Source of the DNA: Tetracentron sinense
Lineage: Eukaryota; Streptophyta; Magnoliopsida; Trochodendrales; Trochodendraceae
Reading direction: 5' to 3'
Length of the DNA stretch: 64,000 nt
Assembly: GCA_015143295.1 (NCBI GenBank)
Contig: CM026570.1
Location: 8,704,047 to 8,768,046, forward strand
The notes under the pieces were generated by a model, which had not been told where the DNA came from, searched no databases, and saw only the letters and a list, made by a program, of their open reading frames with translations. The position numbers and the translations under genes were made by a program. Below, in pieces: positions 45,801 to 57,572 of the stretch; positions within the stretch are counted from its first letter, which is position 1; each line of letters starts with the position of its first letter.

Positions 45801-46635
45801 AAAATGTACATCCAGTAACCAAAAATTGGATATTTTTTTCTTGAAAGGGAACCTAATAAGTTCATTTCATGTACCTTTTTTCAGATCTGCAATTCCAAGA
45901 AGCTCAACAAGCTCAACGTGATTTCTTAGTTTTGGATCCATCCGTTTCTCCCCGCAAGATCGAATTACAGCATTGTTGGCCTACAAATCAGAGGAAAATT
46001 TTCAACCAAAAAAAAGTCGAAATTTTTAACATTAAATCGCACTAAAAGGACTGAACTATGACAGTCAAATACCTCATCATTACTGACGGGAACTGAATCA
46101 TGCACAAGGTTTCCTATCGTCTCTAATCTCGAATATAATGCAGCTCTAGCCTCCTGAACTTCGGCATCTTTCTTCGCTGTTGACAGCTTATTCTCATCCG
46201 TATTCTTAATCATTCCAGTCGCATCCTCGCCCGCCTTCCAAATCAAACACCGTAATTCAGTATCCGACCAACCAAACCTCAAAAAAATCTAAGAAACTGC
46301 AAATGAAGAACCCAAAAACTCACAATTTTAAGCCGGGCAACTTCCTTGTTGATCTTATTGAAGTCTTTCCGCAGATTATCAAGCTCGAATTGGCCTGAAA
46401 ACTCAAATGAACAAAAAAAAAAAAACCAAAATCCAGATCCCTCAGAAATGTGAAGTATAGAAAGCGGAAAGAGACGAATAAAAACCCTAATTCGAAACTT
46501 ACGCTGTCGCCATTCCTTGTCGAGGTGGATGATCTCGTCGACGAGCTCGACATTTGCGAATCGCCGACGCTGAGATTCACGGATGAGTTCGGGATTGTTG
46601 CCCTTGTCTTCTCTGAAGAGATTGATGTCCAACAT
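36875..46635 (-). CDS. SERRS: Seryl-tRNA synthetase, cytosolic, 9 exons
   Basis: Exons on the minus strand are 46635-46503, 46394-46324, 46234-46073, 45980-45875, 44007-43814, 37974-37871, 37781-37598, 37438-37259 and 37084-36875: 1344 nt, 447 aa, all in frame (Arabidopsis cytosolic SerRS is about 451 aa). The N-terminal domain (about 1-115) is the coiled-coil arm that grips tRNA-Ser; it opens [20 protein letters not shown], the usual SerRS start. The class II catalytic domain follows, with TAEQP near 235-239 (serine pocket), motif 2 [11 protein letters not shown] at 265-275 and motif 3 [15 protein letters not shown] at 395-409 with its conserved Arg399. The Lys-rich C-terminus (KGKKSKA) fits the eukaryotic cytosolic enzyme; no organelle transit peptide precedes the conserved start. 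It charges tRNA-Ser and tRNA-Sec with serine. Intron 5 is 5.8 kb and transposon-filled. Confidence 0.96.
37975..38989. other. 3' end of SerRS intron 5
   Basis: AT-rich intron with no recognised element. Confidence 0.5.
39224..39853. mobile_element. hAT-like MITE rich in GAGCCGAGC motifs
   Basis: Flanked by ACATACCT (39216-39223) and CCATACCT (39854-39861), an 8-bp duplication with one mismatch. Both sub-terminal regions carry many copies of GAGCTTGA/GAGCCGAGC in opposite orientation (GCCGAGCCGAGCCGAGC near 39261-39277). A related sequence lies at about 44790-45065. Confidence 0.7.
39897..41125. mobile_element. Foldback element split by a later insertion
   Basis: The left arm (TGGTAACATTAATCTAAAAA, then AGTTGGACTTTAGATTGTTA) pairs with AACAATCTAAAGTCCAACTA at about 40093-40112. 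The continuation of the right arm (GCATAATTTTCAAATAAGCT ... GTTACCAAACACC) is found only after about 41070, so 40113-41070 is an insertion in the right arm. Confidence 0.75.
40113..41070. mobile_element. Insertion with CAGGGGC end, carrying two foldback copies
   Basis: The left end CAGGGGCAGAGCTGGGAA matches the hAT-type family at 20086. Inside, about 40365-40560 and 40690-40970 are copies of the AACCAAGG/GGGACA foldback family. The right end runs into a G run and lacks a clear inverted repeat, so the element is probably damaged. Confidence 0.55.
41190..42830 (+). mobile_element. Decayed RTE-type LINE in SerRS intron 5
   Basis: Broken + strand frames follow the plant RTE-clade reverse transcriptase in order: [17 protein letters not shown] near 41270, NQFGINTEK near 41610, [17 protein letters not shown] near 41695-41745, [20 protein letters not shown] at about 41835-41895, [15 protein letters not shown], then [11 protein letters not shown] with the degraded catalytic YADD position (FVDD) near 41990, and [15 protein letters not shown] up to 42110. 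The 3' end has GATGATCAAATT, in the style of RTE ends. It is antisense to the host gene. Confidence 0.8.
43117..43550. mobile_element. MITE with ATAGTTC-AAAA ends
   Basis: The ends ATAGTTCAAAAACCCAAAAA and, reversed, ATAGTTCGAAAACTCGGCGA are inverted. Internal GACTCG/CGAGT motifs repeat in both halves. The flanks (ACATAAAA and ACATAAGA) suggest a target duplication with one mismatch, though the exact ends are unsure. Confidence 0.55.
44790..45072. mobile_element. Decayed relative of the GAGCCGAGC MITE in SerRS intron 4
   Basis: GCTTGAGCTCGGCTCG on the left and GAGCTTGAACACCCTACC on the right flank an AT core, with repeated CGAGCTTG motifs like those at 39224-39853. No clear target duplication. 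Confidence 0.5.
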
Positions 46636-48297
46636 CTTCTTTGCTACAACGATCAGTCACTGATTAATCTAAGATGATGAAGATCTATAAACACCAATCC
46701 GCCGAAACCCTAATCGAGTCCAGAAACGCTTTAGTACTACATCAAGCAACGAGTCGCGACTCGGGTTATGTTGTTTTTCTTTGAGTTGAGTTGAGACACC
46801 AGTGCAAGTGCGGCAATGGGTTGGATCGGGTCGGGTATCCATAGTGGCTAATAACACCCGACACTTTCTAAACCCGAGCCCAATCTTTTACATCATCTTA
46901 GATTGAGGAGTGCTATGCGCAGACGCACTTTTTTTCTACAGAAGCAGTGGGTGCCACACGTGGAGTTGTACTGACACGGATATGGGATAACGTTTGGAGA
47001 AGACTACAACTAGGGCTAGTATTTCTGTAATTGAATTTATTTTTAAACGAGTGGGTGTTAACGGTCACACACGCAAATGCAATCATCATGTTGCTCCTAA
47101 AGTGGAGTGACATTCTTATAACTATGGAGAGAATGGGTGACATCATTTTCTTTCTATAATTACAAGCATGTTCCAACAAAAAGAAAAAAATTACAATTAT
47201 GTCACTTTTAATTATAAAATTGTAACTAAAAAAAATGTCTCATGAAGATTGACAACAATTCACAACCAATCTCCTTTTAAATAATAATACCAGTTTTGGT
47301 AAGAATTAATATATAAGCAAATGCTAGCTTGATAGACAACCAAACTCTCAAAGTGTTAGCCACAAGTGTTGCTATTTTTTCTTATTGTCTAGAGAATGAC
47401 CATAAATCATAAATTCTTCATTTGAAAATATTTTTGATTTCTTTGATCTGTTGAAGGGGTAGCAATGCCAAATGTGCATCCTCTCCCCCTTTGCATCCAC
47501 CTTCTAGAGCTATTTTCTAGTTTTTTTTTTGGAGCTGCATAGGTTTTTCTTTATTCTTTCCAAAGCTTCCTATCTTGTTGGCAAATGGGCTCATTGGGTC
47601 CTCTTTTAGATCATTTGTGAGCGCTCCTTCTGTAGGTCTTATTAGGGTCAATCTAGAAAGTGCGTAACAGATAAATTTTAATCTCTTTTTGTTTCTACTG
47701 GTTGTGAATTCTTGTACTTTTTTAGATTACTAATGAAGCTCTTATTTATCTCTCAAAAAAAAAAAAAAAAAAGCCAAATATGCATCCATATTCAGTTGAA
47801 AAAAGTTTGAATTCTGCCTCAGGGCTAGCACTCCTCTAATATTTAACAAACATAGCAAGTATGATGGTATCGGCAGATTATATTCGATCCCAAACCTGAA
47901 CTATTACATGCAGACATTTTTTAGTTAATTTTCATTTTCTCTCCATAGATTATATTCGATCCCAAAATATGATCAATATATGATGGTATACATAGATTAT
48001 ATTTGATCCCAAACCCGAACTATTATATGTTCAGAACACAAAACCCGACCGGACCATTGGGTCCAAAAAATTCAACTTGAACAGGTGAAAAGTTGAGGGT
48101 TGAACTCATATCCATCTTAATGCATGCAGATTATTATCATCTGAATTCAGGGCCAGGGTGTGTCCTACATGGACCCAAATCATGGATCACCCATGTCCAT
48201 CAAAATACATGTTTTTGACCTGATCCAGATACTGCCTCTTCACTCTTGCATGTCTCAAATCATCAACTCTTCTACTCATTTCCCATTTCCCATCTAC
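46636..48297. other. Spacer between SerRS promoter and the PPR 3' end
   Basis: Directly upstream of SerRS (46636-46860) a GAAACCCTAATCG sequence at about 46704 contains the AAACCCTA telo-box-like motif often found near starts of translation-related plant genes. The rest has no gene apart from the LINE fragment at 47482-47772. Confidence 0.5.
47482..47772 (+). mobile_element. Very short 5'-truncated LINE with poly-A tail and target duplication
   Basis: Flanked by GCCAAATGTGCATCC (47467-47481) and GCCAAATATGCATCC (47773-47787), 15 bp with one mismatch. The 291-bp body ends in a run of about 18 A after CTAATGAAGCTCTTATTTAT, like a plant L1 3' UTR. Confidence 0.85.
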
Positions 48298-51200
48298 TTA
48301 AGAAAGTATGCTTGAAACTTCACCAACACATAATTTGCCAGTCGATATTATAAGCTGGCGAGTCTCTTCATTCAACTGAACCTTGTCCTTCATCATGCGT
48401 TCAGCAACTATCAGAGGCATCTTACCAGCTTTCGCATATGTGCGCCACAGCGAATTATAAATCTGAGTCGTCACATGGCCTGCATTCCGAAGAGTAACCA
48501 ATAATTTTTCCGCACCCTCCACATCACCTTGCTCCTCTAGGCCACTGAATACTTCTCGGACCATATGATCATTGGGATCCCATTTGATGACACTCTCAAT
48601 AGCTTTCTTAAAGCAATCCAGGACCTTCTCCAACTGCCTATTTTTTAAATAACCCCATGTCAGAAGCTCCCAAGTAGTGTAACTAGGTGGAATGCCTCTT
48701 TGTACCATCCGCTCATAAAAATTCTCGACCTTTTCCATCTGATCTTTGTTAATGTAAGCTCCAAGAAGTAAATTCGGAATCCTAGTGTCACGAGTGCTAG
48801 ATACCGACTCCCACTCGGTATAGACATTCTCAGCTTCTTCAAATTCCTCGAGTTTTACAAGAGCAGCTATAATGCAAGTATATTCGGCATCGTTCATCTT
48901 ACGGAAGGTTGACTTTATCTTGTTCCATATTCGGTATACCCCATCTTTATCGCCTATGTTTGTATGCAAACTAACGAGGGAGGAATAACCGACTCGGTAT
49001 TTTCGAGAAACCCTTTTCTCCATCTCTTTCAAAGTACTGGATGCCTTCTCAAGGCGGGAATTTTTTATGTATAAGCTGGTCAAAATGCTGTATGTTACCC
49101 AATCTGCATCTATTTTTGCCTTTTTTAGCTCGAGGAAGACCTTTTCCGCTCCCTCAATATCATTCTGCGAAGCACATACAGTTAACCATAGATTGTATGT
49201 AACCACATCTGGAGATGTGTTCTTCTTTAGCTCCTGTATAACTCCTGGCACTTTCTCCACCTGCCCAATTGAAATGTACAAAGATAACATGTGGTTATAA
49301 GGAAGAGGATTCTTCAGGAAACCACATTCTGTCATTTTTATCATCAGCGCCTCCGCCTTTTCAGATGACTTGTTCTGGACGTAGGTGTGGAGAAGAGCTG
49401 AACAGGTAGGTTGTCCCTTCATCTGGTTGGGAAGATCTTCAAAGAACTTCTCTGCACTAGAAAATCCACGGACTTTTGCAACCAAGTCCAAGTGGACAGC
49501 ATAGTCCCCTGGTAACAGCTTGATTTCTTGTTGAACTGTCATCCATTCGCATATCTGCATAAGGAATGAAAATAGTTATGAGGGTTAGATTTTCTTTAAT
49601 CAGGGTGCCAGATATCATACTGATTAGGTGGCCCATGCATGTTTTATTAAATCAGTTGAAGGCCTCTGGATCTGGATATAATCCAAAAACAATATTTGGT
49701 TGGCTGGTTAAATTAAAACTCATTAAGTACCTTGACTACTTTCAGAATAAAGGCGGCAATAGATTGGAGAGTTACGAGTCTCAAGATGTTAGGCTTGTAT
49801 GACTTGAGGTTTATACTGATGAACAGCCTCGATCGATTCATGAGTGGGCACTTTTTTTTTGGGTGGCTTGAAAGACAACTTCTTTGCGATTCAAAATCAA
49901 GAAAAAAATCTCACAAGTAAGATAAATGTACCATTCAATTTTAATAGGATTTAGTACTTCACAAAAATCTCTCAAAATAGCTGCGGCTTTCAAACAGTAC
50001 CATGTAGCTGATTTCAATACAGTATATAATTCAATTATAGTCAAAAGAAACCCTAAAGCAGAAATCAGAAAACGGTACTGATTCTTAATGCGTGCAATTG
50101 CGGACTACACATAATTTCAGTGAGTAGTTGACTGTTTCCCCATGTTTGTAAGACCCATACCATTCATTTTTCTTCTTTCTAAAAAGACCTTTTATCTACC
50201 ATGAGCCACTTGCACAACCAAGAAACTAAAATAAGCCAGTACAAAGAGTTCCAAAGAGCAAGAAATCTGAAAACAAGAATGTAGGATCCTCAAGCCTACG
50301 AAAAGGAAGAACTTACCATCTTTAATGATGCAGACGTAAGATCCCCAAATTTCCTAAATCTGCATTTTGTGTTGGCTTCCTTGTCAATTAGGGTTTTGGC
50401 TAGCTCCAACTACTACAAAAGATCATATACTCCCACAGAACCCTGACTGCATCCATGATCCACCGACTGAAGTCTTCTTCAAATCCCACACCCAATTCTC
50501 CTAAACTGTACCAATTTAAAAGTTATGCAATTAAGTATTTTTAAGGACTATTTAGCTGGCTGGTAGTTGGTACCACACACCAAGCTTGTAATTCCCCTAG
50601 AAGAGCCCACATGTATTTATCTGTTGATTTCTCATTATTTTTTACATATTTTTATTGTTGAAGAAATATAAAGTTCTCACATATTGGGTTCTCTATTTTC
50701 TGCAAACCCAACTACCAGGTTCTATATGCAAGACAGTTGCTACATCACCTGGAAGGTCCTGGAGACTTCAAAAAAAGGTCCTGGATACTTCAAAATGTAG
50801 GCATAAATGTCAGATACTTAAAGACAAGTTCAAAAATTTGTGTCCTCATAGCATTCCAACAAGCTATTAAAAGCTCCCGGCAATCGTGATGCAGACCAAA
50901 ATTGCACACATCTATTACACGGGATTAGACTCCCGCTTATAAGTCCTGCACTTCCTAGAGGCTTTTATGTCATAAAATTTATGTTCAGGTATTTCCTAGA
51001 GGCTTTTTTATGCCATTTTGCTCCAATATGCACATACTCTCATATTTTCCAGTTTCCCACTTGTTCTGTATGTTTTTGTTTGTTCTCTCCACCAGAGTAA
51101 ATCGCCAAAAGATTATCCTTTTCTACTAATTCATCACCCTCATCATAATGAGTGTCTTATCTCAAGTACTTGGGACCGGAGACATGAATCCTGGTTCGTC

Positions 51201-54200
51201 ATTCTATTCTATCAAAAACCCTCGAAATTTCCGACCAAAATTTCATGATATAGGATTTTGCAAAATTTTCACGGGTCCGTTTGGATTTATGGAATTGGAA
51301 TTGAGCCAAAGAATTGAATTCCATGGATTTAAAATCCACTGAATTAAATTCCACGAAATTCAGAATTCTATCGTTTGGATCCACAATTAAATTCATGAAG
51401 AAATGAAACCATCAGGCTTCTCTTTCGTTTTTAAATTCTACAGTAGTGTGGATTTGTCAAATAATACCTTTTTACTTTGGAATTGAATCCCACATATTTA
51501 CCTTTAAAATCATTGCTCTAATTCTCTATGGAATTAGAGAATTCTAATTCCACCCTATTTATTTTTTTGATAAGTAAGCACACGCAATATAATAAAAGGA
51601 AAGAAGGATTACAACAAGGACACAAAAACAAGTGGAGAGTTTACAAGTACATAAACCCGACCACACCAGAACATCAACCATCCCAAATAAACTACTCATC
51701 TAAACTAAAGTCGTCACCAAAGCACCTCCCACAGATCCTCCATATTGTATTGTAACCCCACCCACTCTAATACAACCAGCCGAATCCGAGTACAGATACG
51801 AGCCACTGAAGAAGAAGAATCCTCAAAAACACGACGGTTTCTTTCTTTCCAAATCATCCATGAAATTGTTTCCGAGAGAACTCCCCAAATCTCCTCTCTA
51901 GCACCATCCACATTAGCCAACGCCCAACAAGATAAAAAGTTGTGAAAGGAGGAGAGAAAGACCCAACCTATCCCCACACGGGAAAGGAAGTAACCCCATA
52001 TCCTAAACACAATAGGACAGTGCAACAATAGATGATCCACAGATTCTTCTGCTTGGAAGCATAAGAAGCATCAATTGGTCATCCTTCACCCTCTACTTTG
52101 TAAATGATCACAAGTTAAAATTTTATTCAAAGCCGCAGTTCAAATGAAGAAAGATACCTTAGAGGGAATACCAGGATCCCACATAATCCTATGAGGAAAC
52201 GGCCCAGCGGATATAAGACCCAAAGAATGTAGTAAAGATCTTATCGAGAACCGACCATGATTGTCTCTAGACCAACTCCTGTTGTCCCCAATATCAACCC
52301 ACGGGGTGTTCGAGTTGACCCGCACCAAAAGTCGTGAAAAATCCTCAACTTCTCAATCATTCTGGTCTCGACGCATACTAGGACACCACATCACTGCCCC
52401 ACCTAAACTCTCATACGAGTCCCTAACTAGAACCTCCTTATCTAACGCTAACACGAAAAGATTGTCAAAGTCATCCTTCAACCTAGAATCCCCACACCAC
52501 ACATCCGAACAAAACCTGATCTCAGACTCCCTCCCGACTCGAAACCTGAAATATGGAACTACCAAACTAGCATTGGTCATAATACCTTTCCAGAGACCCT
52601 AGCCATGAGCACCCCTCATCTCTCTCGGAACCCAACACAACGAAGCCCCATATTTGACAATAATCACATAATACCACAAACTATCCCCTCTACCCCAAAA
52701 CGCCATATCTATTTTCTTAGCAAAACCTTGTTAACCTGAATTAGAGATTTGAGATTCAGACCCCCATTTTTCAGACCCCCATTTGCCTTTAAGCGACACA
52801 AGAGATTCCAGATGACTAAATGGTATTTGAATTTGTCGCATTCTCATTCCACAATAAGTCCTTCTGGAGTTTCTCAAGGGAAGCGGCCAACGAATGGAGG
52901 ATGGTAATGGTAGATATAAAATAAGAAGGAAGACTACTCAAGGTGTTTTGGATAAGCGTCAATTTTCTCTTTTTCGATAAAAAAGAAGATTTCCACCCTG
53001 ATAATCGTCTGACACTCTATCCAATACTGGGACCCACACAGTTTTAGACCTAAAATCAGCCCCCAGAGACATAACTAGATAGATGGAAGGAAGTGGCCCC
53101 ACAGAGAAGCCAAGGCATATAGATAGGTCGGCTATGTCAGAGACTTGATAGACACCCACAATCTCATATTTCCCCAAATTCACACGAAGGCTTGACACTG
53201 CTTCAAAGCATCGAAGAATACAACGAAGATAGAGAAGGTCGCTACTAGAGGCTCGACAGAAAATGAGAGTATCATCGGCGAACTGAAGATGGGATATACA
53301 AAGGCTCTCTTGACCAATCAGAAAGCCTTCAAACAAACGCTCCTCCGCGCTAGACAATATTCTGCTCAAGACTTCCGACACAATCACAAACAAAAAGGGA
53401 GACAGCGGGTCCCCCTGTCTAAGACCCATGGAACTAGGGAAATAACCTACCAGGCTCCCGTTCAGAAGAACGGAAAAGGAGAACAACGACAAACAAACCC
53501 TCATCCAATTTCTCTATTTCGACCCAAAACCCATTCTACCTAGGATGTAATCCAAGAACTCCCAGTGAATATGATCATAGGCCTTTTTCATGTCAATCTT
53601 ATAAATAAGGCCCAAAATCTTGGATTTGATGCGGGCGTCGATAAATTCATTTGCAATCAAAATCCCATCAAGAATTTGACGCCCCCCACAACTGCAGCTT
53701 GTTGAGGGGAGATAATGGCGGCCAAATGATGAGATTGGAATTGTGTGATGTAATTGACAATTCCATTACTCAAGTCCATAAATCAAAAGCACCCGACTGT
53801 AAAACAACACAACCCTCCTCCTTTATCTGGACTTGGGACTGGCAATGCAGCCCAGAGTGCGGCAAGGCAAAGTAATCCCTTTAAACTAAAACCCATCTTA
53901 AAAATTCAACTACATCTTCCTTCCTTCCTAGGATTCTTGCCAAATAGAACCCAATTACATGCTCAAGCTTTAATTTTCTTTTATTTCTCTTCTCAATTAC
54001 AATCCAAACTACCAAACACGACATAGTGAAATCAAGAACTCAAAATAGCCCCGGATGGCTCCATCAGACCTCAAAACCCCATTTCACATACTCATGGATA
54101 AACATATTCAATCTATAAAACCCAAAAACCCAGAAATCAAAACAACAAAAGAGTGAATCTTGAATATCATAAGAAATACAGGGGGAAAGAAAGAACCTCG

Positions 54201-54478
54201 AGGGCGTGTTTATAGCGCTTGAGCTTTCGTAGCTCTCGAACTACGCGGTTGAGTTCGTACTTACGTACTGTTTTCCCTTCTTCCATCCATTTTCGAATAG
54301 TAACGACGGCGCTGCGTTTTGGGTATATGAGGCTCAGAAGCCTTCGCCCTATCGAATCTCCGGCGCCGGTGTTGGTGCTAGTGCCGGTAACGTTGCGCTT
54401 CACGGCTACCTCTGTCGTCGATGCTGCCGAAAACGACCGCCCGGCAGCGAGGGCTGTGCGAACGCAGCGGACCAACAT
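48298..54478 (-). CDS. P-class pentatricopeptide repeat protein, At4g02820-like, 2 exons
   Basis: Exons on the minus strand are 54478-54197 (94 codons) and 49554-48298, giving 512 aa, near the length of At4g02820. Exon 1 encodes a Ser/Ala/Arg-rich N-terminus that looks like a mitochondrial presequence (MLVRCVRTALAAGRSFSAAS), then GRRLLSLIYPKRSAVVTIRK and RELRKLKRYKHALE. Exon 2 continues ICEWM and carries about ten 35-residue PPR units, e.g. VTYNLWLTVCASQNDIEGAE, VTYSILTSLYIKNSRLEKA and TWELLTWGYLKNRQLEKVLD. No E, DYW or SMR domain is seen, so it is the P class that binds organelle RNA. The target is unknown. The splice donor after GAG is GTTCTT, a weak match to consensus. The 4.6-kb intron holds a MITE and a LINE. 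Confidence 0.9.
49555..51267. other. 3' part of the PPR intron
   Basis: Mostly plain AT-rich intron. On the minus strand a strong GTAAGT donor follows AAAGATG at about 50317, with AAACCCTAATT upstream near 50390. This could be an internal first exon (see findings). No transposon is clear before 51268. Confidence 0.4.
51268..53802. mobile_element. MITE with CGGGT-C(G)TTTGGATTTATGGA ends, split by a LINE
   Basis: The left end at about 51271 reads CGGGTCCGTTTGGATTTATG. The reversed right end at about 53800 reads CGGGTGCTTTTGATTTATGG. Both are followed by GGAATTG-type sequence. The two halves (51268-51560 and about 53710-53802) flank the LINE. Confidence 0.6.
51561..53705 (-). mobile_element. 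5'-truncated L1-type LINE in the PPR intron, minus strand
   Basis: Minus-strand frames include GRQILDGILIANEFIDARIK and KIDMKKAYDHIHWEFLDYIL near 53690-53540, then GLRQGDPLSPFLFVIVSEVL and the catalytic FADD box (HLQFADDTLIF) in the 181-codon piece 53504-52959, and the zf-RVT pattern DHLLLHCPIVFRIWGYFLSR near 52035-51975. It starts inside the reverse transcriptase, so it is 5'-truncated. The T run at about 51561-51571 would be its poly-A tail. Same orientation as the host gene. Confidence 0.88.
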
Positions 54479-54644
54479 TTCTTCTCTACTCCCTGCCTAT
54501 CTGGTGGAGACCGTAAGTACGTGTCAATATCAATGCTAGTCCTAGACATGAGGGACTTGTTTTTTACCCGATCCGTTAGCCCAGTTCAGACTGAGCTTGT
54601 AAAGTTGGGATACTTGGGAGTGGCGTCGGATTCTCTTGGCAGAT
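54479..54644 (-). promoter_or_regulatory. PPR upstream gap, squeezed between start codon and an LTR
   Basis: Only 166 bases separate the PPR start codon from the retrotransposon. Any PPR core promoter or 5' UTR must lie here or in the LTR. No TATA box is obvious. Confidence 0.5.
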
Positions 54645-55837
54645 TGTTACGGTCAACTTTTTGATTTTACGGAACAACCGTGCGGCGCCTCAATCATCTC
54701 ATGATCTTGTTCAGCCTTACACTATTATACTATTCATTCATTGAACTGACCCAACATCTCGTGCTACAATGCTATGACAAGGTACGACTCGCTACCGAGT
54801 CTCATCCGCTAAGCTACGCTCAACTAGCTTACGCATCACTTCATCGTGTCGCACCCGACACTCGTCCAACACATAAGGTTCCCGCGTCACCGAGGTTCCG
54901 TCTCACGCATCTTTCATGATGCCAATGTTCCCCGATCAAGAAGAACATCTAACACGGCCCGATACTCTCGAACACGACTATCGGTCATCCCCACGCATCA
55001 CGGATAGCTAGGAACATCACTGCCCTGTTTACCGAGCATTGAGGACATGACGCCCACAACGCGATCCTCGGTCCTCTAACCGAGCATCCCAACCATACCA
55101 CGGATCCCTCCTAGATGACCATGATGCATACCGCACGCTTAAAGGTCATACTAGGATGAAACCTCTTGCTCGAAGGCTCTTGCGCAATGCTAGGAAGTTT
55201 ATCTCCTTTGCATCGTCCTTGGATGCTCCAACAACCATCCAAGGAGACTCCAAGAACCCCTTCAGGATCCTAGAGCCCACCCCCAACTCCTTTGGGGTTG
55301 CTCATTAGGTGGCCTCAGATGTGCCACAAGGGAAGGTAGAGCTACACCCTTCTCCTCAAGGTGGATGATAAACCATTCACCCTCTACCAAAAAGAAACAT
55401 CACCATTGTCGGTGGAGTCATACTGGTCTTTTACGGAACAGTACCCTGGATATCCACAAACCGTCTGTACCATTAAACTCGTATTAACTTTCTCTTCGAA
55501 TGAAGGTATTATCGGCCCTACTTCCAACATACCATGTGGGCCCCACAACACTTGCCCACATGTGTTCGACCAAGCACCAAACTCAAGCTTCACTCCATAA
55601 CTCTTCATGTGCACTTCACCCAAACCACAATACCTCGTACACAACATCAAGACACCTCCATGTCCTTTCACTTCGGTACCCAACACTAAGGCGCCAACCT
55701 TGCACCACGCTGCGCTATCGCTTGTATAGTGTCTCGCCTATCTCATAGGCACTACATTGGCATCCTTTGCCCATGCTCAGGCCATCCCGGCCCCGTATCA
55801 CGGTCATGGCAGTACTGGACAACTTATGACCATGACA
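54645..55837 (-). repeat. LTR 1 (outer, 3' LTR on the minus strand)
   Basis: Nearest to the PPR gene and in the same orientation. It differs from the other two LTRs mainly in its left two thirds. Confidence 0.93.
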
Positions 55838-57572
55838 CTCTCCCCCACCTGATTAGGTCGATGTCCTCATCGACTCTCACCGAGTATCCATCAGCTCCAC
55901 AACACAGCTTGCACACCTGCTCCTTCCACAGATCAGAACTCACTTCTTATGGCCTAACATATCAATTATTGTCTCAAACTTCACCTTCTCACAAATTTTA
56001 TCTGAAACATTCACCACACTTCGCCCAATTTCACACTGAACTTGGCCTTAGAGACTCTGTACACTGCCTTTGTCTTCAACATTTCTGTCTTCAACACGTT
56101 GCCCGAACTGCTGAGAGGGGTAATCTTCCTCGAATTTCTTCAAGTGCACATCTCCATGTGCATGTTTGGTCCTCCGAGGACCATCACTTGGCTGTCCCAA
56201 GCATTACGCTGACATTGATTGTCACCATGAACTTCGATCTTCGGTCTCACAACCCTGATCTTCAGCTTTCACTAGGCATTCAGCTGCCATCCACTTCACT
56301 CTTGAAGCTTCATCCACTGCAGTTCACTCCGTCGAACTACACTCATCGTTCACCTTGAACTTGAAATACGTCACCCATGACGAGGCTCGTAAGCCAACCA
56401 CATCTTATACGGTACTTCCTCCACAGTCTGCTTCCTTAGTTTACGCATGCGAGCATCGGCGTGTTGTCCCACTTCAACACTAAAGTCATCTTATAATAGC
56501 ACCGGCATCCACATCATTTACCCAAAGTCGCAAACACACATCACACATCCTCCGATGCAACACGGTCAGCAACCCTATACGTTACTCGAAACCGCAATAA
56601 CGTCCACTACGCCAAATCTTTGTGAAACTCTTTATTCGTGCATCAAGTCCTTGACACACTAATCTTGTTTCCACCATTCCTTGGTGCAAAACCATTTTTC
56701 ACGTCTTCCTTGGTTGTGTACCAATCCATTGGCACACTTCTCCTTGTGATTTGTAACTCCATTACTTGTGCTGAACTCAATCCGGCGAGCTCAACTTTCC
56801 ATAGCCAACAACCTATGAAGTTGTCTGAAGCCACTGCATCATTTCAACCCTTTAACAACTTGCTTCACTCCTAAGGTCTTCCCTGCTTGCCTCACTCTTG
56901 AGGACTCCTCTCATACTCTTGATATTCTGCCCAAGTGTTCCCCTACTCAAGCTTACATTGCATCTTGTATCCTTGTGGTGCCTCTCTAGTACCTCAACTC
57001 CTTGAGTACCCAAGATAACACTCATCCACTCTTATTGCATCATCTTATACAATTGAGCTTCCAACCTTGACTAGAGTATCTGATTACTCAAGTCTTTGAC
57101 ACCTTGCGAACATAGTTATGTGACTCTAGTACCTCAACATCCTGTGTTTTCACTGAGAGAACACTTCACCCGACCTTCGCACCACTGTGCTATTTCACTA
57201 CGTGAGGTCTTGATACATCAACTCCTGGAGTCTTCATCTTGAACCAACACTGTGCTCTTCAAGTCCCAACACTGTCTTCACCCTGAGTACACATTTAACC
57301 CTAAATATTTTATCGACCACTATCCACTAGTAGCCTTGCTCAAACACACCACTGTAATAAAGACCAACACTTATATTGTTGTCGAACTTCATCTCGATCC
57401 TGGACAAGTCTCTCCCGTAACAAGTCCACTCTCTAGAAGCCAACAAACTCTGTAGCCAGTAGTACTCCCACTACTCGGAACCACAGTAGAAACATCTAGT
57501 GCATTCCAACCTGATCACTTGTTGCAACTTGTCGCTTCAGGCTCTCACGAGCAACCATGCTCTGATACCAAC

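Noticed and set aside
46279..46635. 118-codon unspliced SerRS frame
   Set aside because: It reads through the first two introns; splicing gives the conserved protein.
51714..53504. Separate minus-strand genes (181 and 108 codons)
   Set aside because: They are pieces of one LINE reverse transcriptase, with FADD and zf-RVT motifs, frameshifts and stops.
54219..54539. 106-codon + strand frame over the PPR first exon
   Set aside because: It is the antisense shadow of a conserved exon; the minus-strand product matches the PPR family N-terminus.
55729..56358. A 209-codon open frame on the + strand
   Set aside because: It crosses an LTR-internal boundary of the retrotransposon, is antisense to the element, and is shortened by a stop in the second copy. 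No domain is recognisable.
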